Of a stretch of 64,000 bases of DNA, positions 62,201 through 64,000 are shown one piece after another. The translations under genes were made by a program, and so were the position numbers. Below the pieces are notes generated by a model that saw only the letters and a list, made by a program, of their open reading frames with translations, had not been told where the DNA came from and did not search any database. Source of the DNA: Ricordea florida (taxonomy: Eukaryota > Cnidaria > Anthozoa > Corallimorpharia > Ricordeidae); contig OX453276.1 in the NCBI GenBank assembly GCA_949710005.1, forward strand, positions 26,926,613-26,990,612, read 5' to 3'. Every line of letters begins with the position of its first letter. Position 1 is the first letter of the stretch.

Positions 62201-63846
62201 AGAAGGCATTTCATTCAAAATTAAATGATGAAGATATAAGTGATGATGATTACCAACACGCTGAAAAAATATTTGAGGCTTTTGATATGAAATCAATGCG
62301 GGAATATCATGATTTATATCTCAAGACGGATGTTTTACTTTTAGCAGATGTATTTGAGAACTTTAGAGATGTTTGTCAAAATAATTATGGTTTAGATCCA
62401 GCACACTATTTTACATCACCAGGACTATCTTGGGATGCAATGTTAAAATTAACCAAAGTTAAATTGGAGCTGTTTACTGATGTTAATATGTTACTTATGA
62501 TTGAAAGAGGTATTAGAGGCGGTGTAGCTCAAATATCAAAAAGATATGCTAAAGCTAATAATAAATATATGGCAGACTTTGAAGAAAATCTAAAGAAAAG
62601 TTATATTGCATATCTTGATGCAAATAATTTATATGGGGGAGGAATGAGCGGAAATTTACCTACTCATGGATTTAAATGGATGACTAAAGAGGAGCTTAAA
62701 AATTGGAGAGATATACCCTGCATAGTTATGGTTGATTTGAAATATCCAAAACATCTTCATGATTTACATAAAGATTATCCTTTAGCTCCAGATAAACTTA
62801 CTGTTAATAAAGTTCAGAAATTAATACCAAACCTATTTGATAAGAAGAGGTATGTTGTCTATCATGAGACTTTAAAATTTTATGAAAGTATGGGATTAGA
62901 AATAACAAAAATTCATAAAGGAATTAAATTCAATGAGTCTGCATGGTTAAAGCCATACATTGATTTGAATACTAAACTAAGATCTCAAGCAAAGAATGAT
63001 TTTGAAAAAGATTTCTTCAAGTTAATGAATAATTCTGTATTTGGTAAAACAATGGAAAATATGAGAAAAAGGATAGATGTTAGATTAGTTAATAATAAAA
63101 AAGCAGCTGAAAAATTAATAAAAAAACCAAACTTTGATTATTTTACTATCTTTTCTGAAGATCTAGTTGCTGTAAATATGAAGAAAATAAAAATAAATTT
63201 TAATAAACCAATTTATGTGGGGTTTTGCATTCTAGATCGAAGTAAACAAATAATGTATGATTTTCATTATAATTATATTAAAAAGAAATATGGAGATAAG
63301 GCTAAATTACTTATGACTGATACTGACAGTCTTGTATATGAAATAGAAACTCCAGATTTCTACAAAGATATAAGTTCAGATGTTAGAGAAAAGTTTGACA
63401 CCAGTAATTACCCTAAAGACCACCCATCTAGAATCGAGACCGGTGTAAACAAAAAAGTAATTGGAATGTTCAAAGATGAGTTTGGCGGAATGATACCTAC
63501 AGAGTTTGTAGGCCTAGGAGCTAAACAATATAGTTTAAAAATGGATAATGGTAAGGAGATAAAAAAGAATAAAGGAACAAAGAAATCAGTTGTTAAGAAT
63601 AACATAAAACATAATGACTTTAAAGATTGTTTAGACACTGGAAAACCTCAAATGAGATTACAAAATTTAATTGGATCAGATCTACATAATATTTACACAA
63701 AAACTGTTAATAAAAAAGCATTATCTGCAGATGATGATAAAAGGGATATTTTAGAAGATGGGATAAATACTCTTCCATATGGGCATTATCTTTCCAAAAC
63801 AGAATTAGATGATAATATGAATATCATCTTTCTAAAACAGAATTAG
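59290..63846 (+). CDS. polB: Polinton family-B DNA polymerase
   Basis: 1518 codons, intact. Layout by approximate residue: proline-rich linker (70-135); basic region; an N-terminal block IINPKNFKDGECFKYAI (~408); a Cys-rich repeat (493-547); a C2H2-like finger (CLRCFNSFYKKEYLDEHKIYC, ~585); 3'-5' exonuclease Exo I (YVDFESH, ~643); a zinc module (CHICDEKF...DHCHLTGKYRG..HNKCN, ~755-793); Exo II (AHNMSGYDSH, ~805); a second Cys cluster (CGKCKTC...CGKCENC, ~883-915); Exo III (YHDLYLKTDVLLLADVF, ~1007); and palm motifs A (YLDANNLYG, ~1108), B (KLMNNSVFGKTMEN, ~1244) and C (LLMTDTDSLVYE, ~1340). All catalytic aspartates are present. Known role: protein-primed replication of the element. The start is the first ATG after a long AT-rich leader. 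Codon use is very A/T-rich, unlike the BMP exons. Confidence 0.95.
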   Translation: MDQLNNLNTKQLSSLLSWYEIKDRSKITIKEDKIQALSNTPEIIMNVKQIVDNKREIFAVIDNTPKRRKNQPRPPLPIPRVTPPPIPGSSQRFNPETPPPGQPNRFSPGTPPDSPPPTPKIKPPRPPPPKIYKKQTLMPIPRKNIVSSFMNEAKSLMKKIKETKTKDKTFNWIKKQISKVVDKVKSTGDGLKNLINNNTQPESPIPPPRKKKNYQPQSLVNTTENVRDYEKEGARPKTKRNVKISEDEQENEEELIFNEQKKALKGYLKTCGIDGKKGYDPEEFMKKIKQKVIDRINKEKKPIKGKFILTCKFFKKSLLKKEIKEETEKFFHSSPKIITEATNLSELYDEMIKNILNEIEKFINNNPSGTFEFDSVISFDISLAPYEIISGSSYFPLPARLESKKAIINPKNFKDGECFKYAITEGAFPRKNHRERVNDELRENSKKLNWKGIDFPTPLKQIDRFEKQNPYVINVLGYEDNKIYPLRISDKCDCKKKEECNNCGCRKKECIKQECKKEECIKQECEKCGCKKCDCNKEECKICDCKIITLILISNGEESHFCLVTDISRLLSSEIDKNKNKKYFCLRCFNSFYKKEYLDEHKIYCDSNGEVIINMVKNKDGSPKFIKFKNYKNKMRAPFVIYVDFESHLIPIYTCSPNEIKSFTKKYQMHKASGFCYYIKCFDDSILPADFNQIVQYTAKSDDEDVAQIFVEYLERDFRKIYKIIEERKEKFRFYDMNKASKTIKKEHENATHCHICDEKFTETKNRDYKKVIDHCHLTGKYRGAAHNKCNLGYVIPNFIPVIAHNMSGYDSHLFIKNIAKTKGEITCIANTNEKYISFSKKILIGHDDEGKPINRMIRFIDSYKFMLSGLSGLVDNLTKCGKCKTCKPPDCMKRYIEDGKDIEHKSIGRCGKCENCMLAEKKCLSPKDDKLTETKKEFDDKTYLVMRKGVFNYDDFTDINKLNETKLPPKKAFHSKLNDEDISDDDYQHAEKIFEAFDMKSMREYHDLYLKTDVLLLADVFENFRDVCQNNYGLDPAHYFTSPGLSWDAMLKLTKVKLELFTDVNMLLMIERGIRGGVAQISKRYAKANNKYMADFEENLKKSYIAYLDANNLYGGGMSGNLPTHGFKWMTKEELKNWRDIPCIVMVDLKYPKHLHDLHKDYPLAPDKLTVNKVQKLIPNLFDKKRYVVYHETLKFYESMGLEITKIHKGIKFNESAWLKPYIDLNTKLRSQAKNDFEKDFFKLMNNSVFGKTMENMRKRIDVRLVNNKKAAEKLIKKPNFDYFTIFSEDLVAVNMKKIKINFNKPIYVGFCILDRSKQIMYDFHYNYIKKKYGDKAKLLMTDTDSLVYEIETPDFYKDISSDVREKFDTSNYPKDHPSRIETGVNKKVIGMFKDEFGGMIPTEFVGLGAKQYSLKMDNGKEIKKNKGTKKSVVKNNIKHNDFKDCLDTGKPQMRLQNLIGSDLHNIYTKTVNKKALSADDDKRDILEDGINTLPYGHYLSKTELDDNMNIIFLKQN

Positions 63847-64000
63847 GAGGCAACTCAGTATTATAAGGAATAACCTGTAATTCTTCTCTTACAAAGCCTC
63901 GTCTTGGGCCATCTAGCAAATAATATAAAACCGGCTGATTAGGAGAAATCACACTTCTAGAAATATAATAAACTTTGATACTCCAAATAGGATCAGTAGC
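63824..64000 (-). CDS. C-terminus of integrase-like Polinton ORF (partial)
   Basis: An open frame of 59 codons enters from the right edge and stops at 63824-63826, overlapping the polymerase gene's last 23 nt tail to tail. The sequence (IWSIKVYYI..., QPVLYYLLDGPRRGFVREEL, QVIPYN) resembles the end of retroviral-type integrases encoded by Polintons, which finish in a small beta-barrel with a YKL.D..G....F.EEELQ pattern. The catalytic core is outside the window, so the assignment rests on this tail and the neighbourhood. Confidence 0.5.
   Translation of the reverse strand, partial: ATDPIWSIKVYYISRSVISPNQPVLYYLLDGPRRGFVREELQVIPYNTELPPNSVLER

Larger units (their letters stand above)
59030..64000 (+). 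mobile_element. Polinton/Maverick, left part (runs off the window)
   Basis: Homology with copy A ends at gacagc (59024-59029). The next bases are AGAGAGGGAG; Polinton ends usually begin with AG, and gacagc would fit as the 6-bp target duplication they make. Inside are a DNA polymerase B gene and, convergent to it, the end of an integrase-like ORF. Both are core Polinton genes. The right end, ATPase, protease and capsid genes would lie beyond 64000. Confidence 0.82.

Overview
The window looks like a cnidarian nuclear genome, probably an anthozoan such as a stony coral. It holds one intron-bearing host gene, a BMP5-8-type TGF-beta ligand that is present twice in tandem, within a dense set of invertebrate transposons (BEL/Pao, Gypsy, Copia, DIRS, CR1-like LINEs, hAT, MITEs, a Polinton). 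The taxon is inferred from these families; no marker gene fixes it. There is no sign of bacterial or organellar sequence.

Layout. Copy A of the BMP gene lies on the minus strand at 837-10573. Its three exons (10234-10573, 4580-4755, 837-1523) have consensus splice sites and matching phases and give a 400-residue prepropeptide. Roughly 177-9270 reappears, collinear and in the same orientation, at 28597-59029. This is copy B, with exon 3 at 29247-29927 and exon 2 at 44264-44439. Its exon 1 is not in the window; it would lie to the right of the Polinton that interrupts the duplicate at 59030. Copy B's introns are swollen by transposons: intron 2 is 14.3 kb against 3.1 kb in A, and intron 1 is more than 19.6 kb against 5.5 kb. 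Because A and B are alignable, many insertions can be dated to after the duplication and their edges read directly from the empty site in the other copy.

Between the two genes (13347-28576) sits a defective BEL/Pao element on the minus strand. A very young, intact Gypsy element is nested inside it. A 5'-truncated second BEL/Pao on the plus strand follows. In intron 2 of B are an unidentified insertion, a MITE carrying a minisatellite, a young Copia element inserted into an inverted repeat, and a DIRS element interrupted by an hAT fragment. In intron 1 of B are two MITEs, a CR1-like LINE, and a 4.6-kb composite element with about 1.2-kb inverted arms. A Polinton with a large protein-primed-type DNA polymerase B starts at 59030 and runs off the right edge.

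Functionally, the host content is a secreted dimeric BMP ligand and a diverged paralogue. Copy B differs from A at residues that matter. It lacks the interchain-disulfide cysteine and the conserved N-glycosylation sequon, and has two residues fewer in the finger-2 loop. Everything else in the window is mobile or repetitive.
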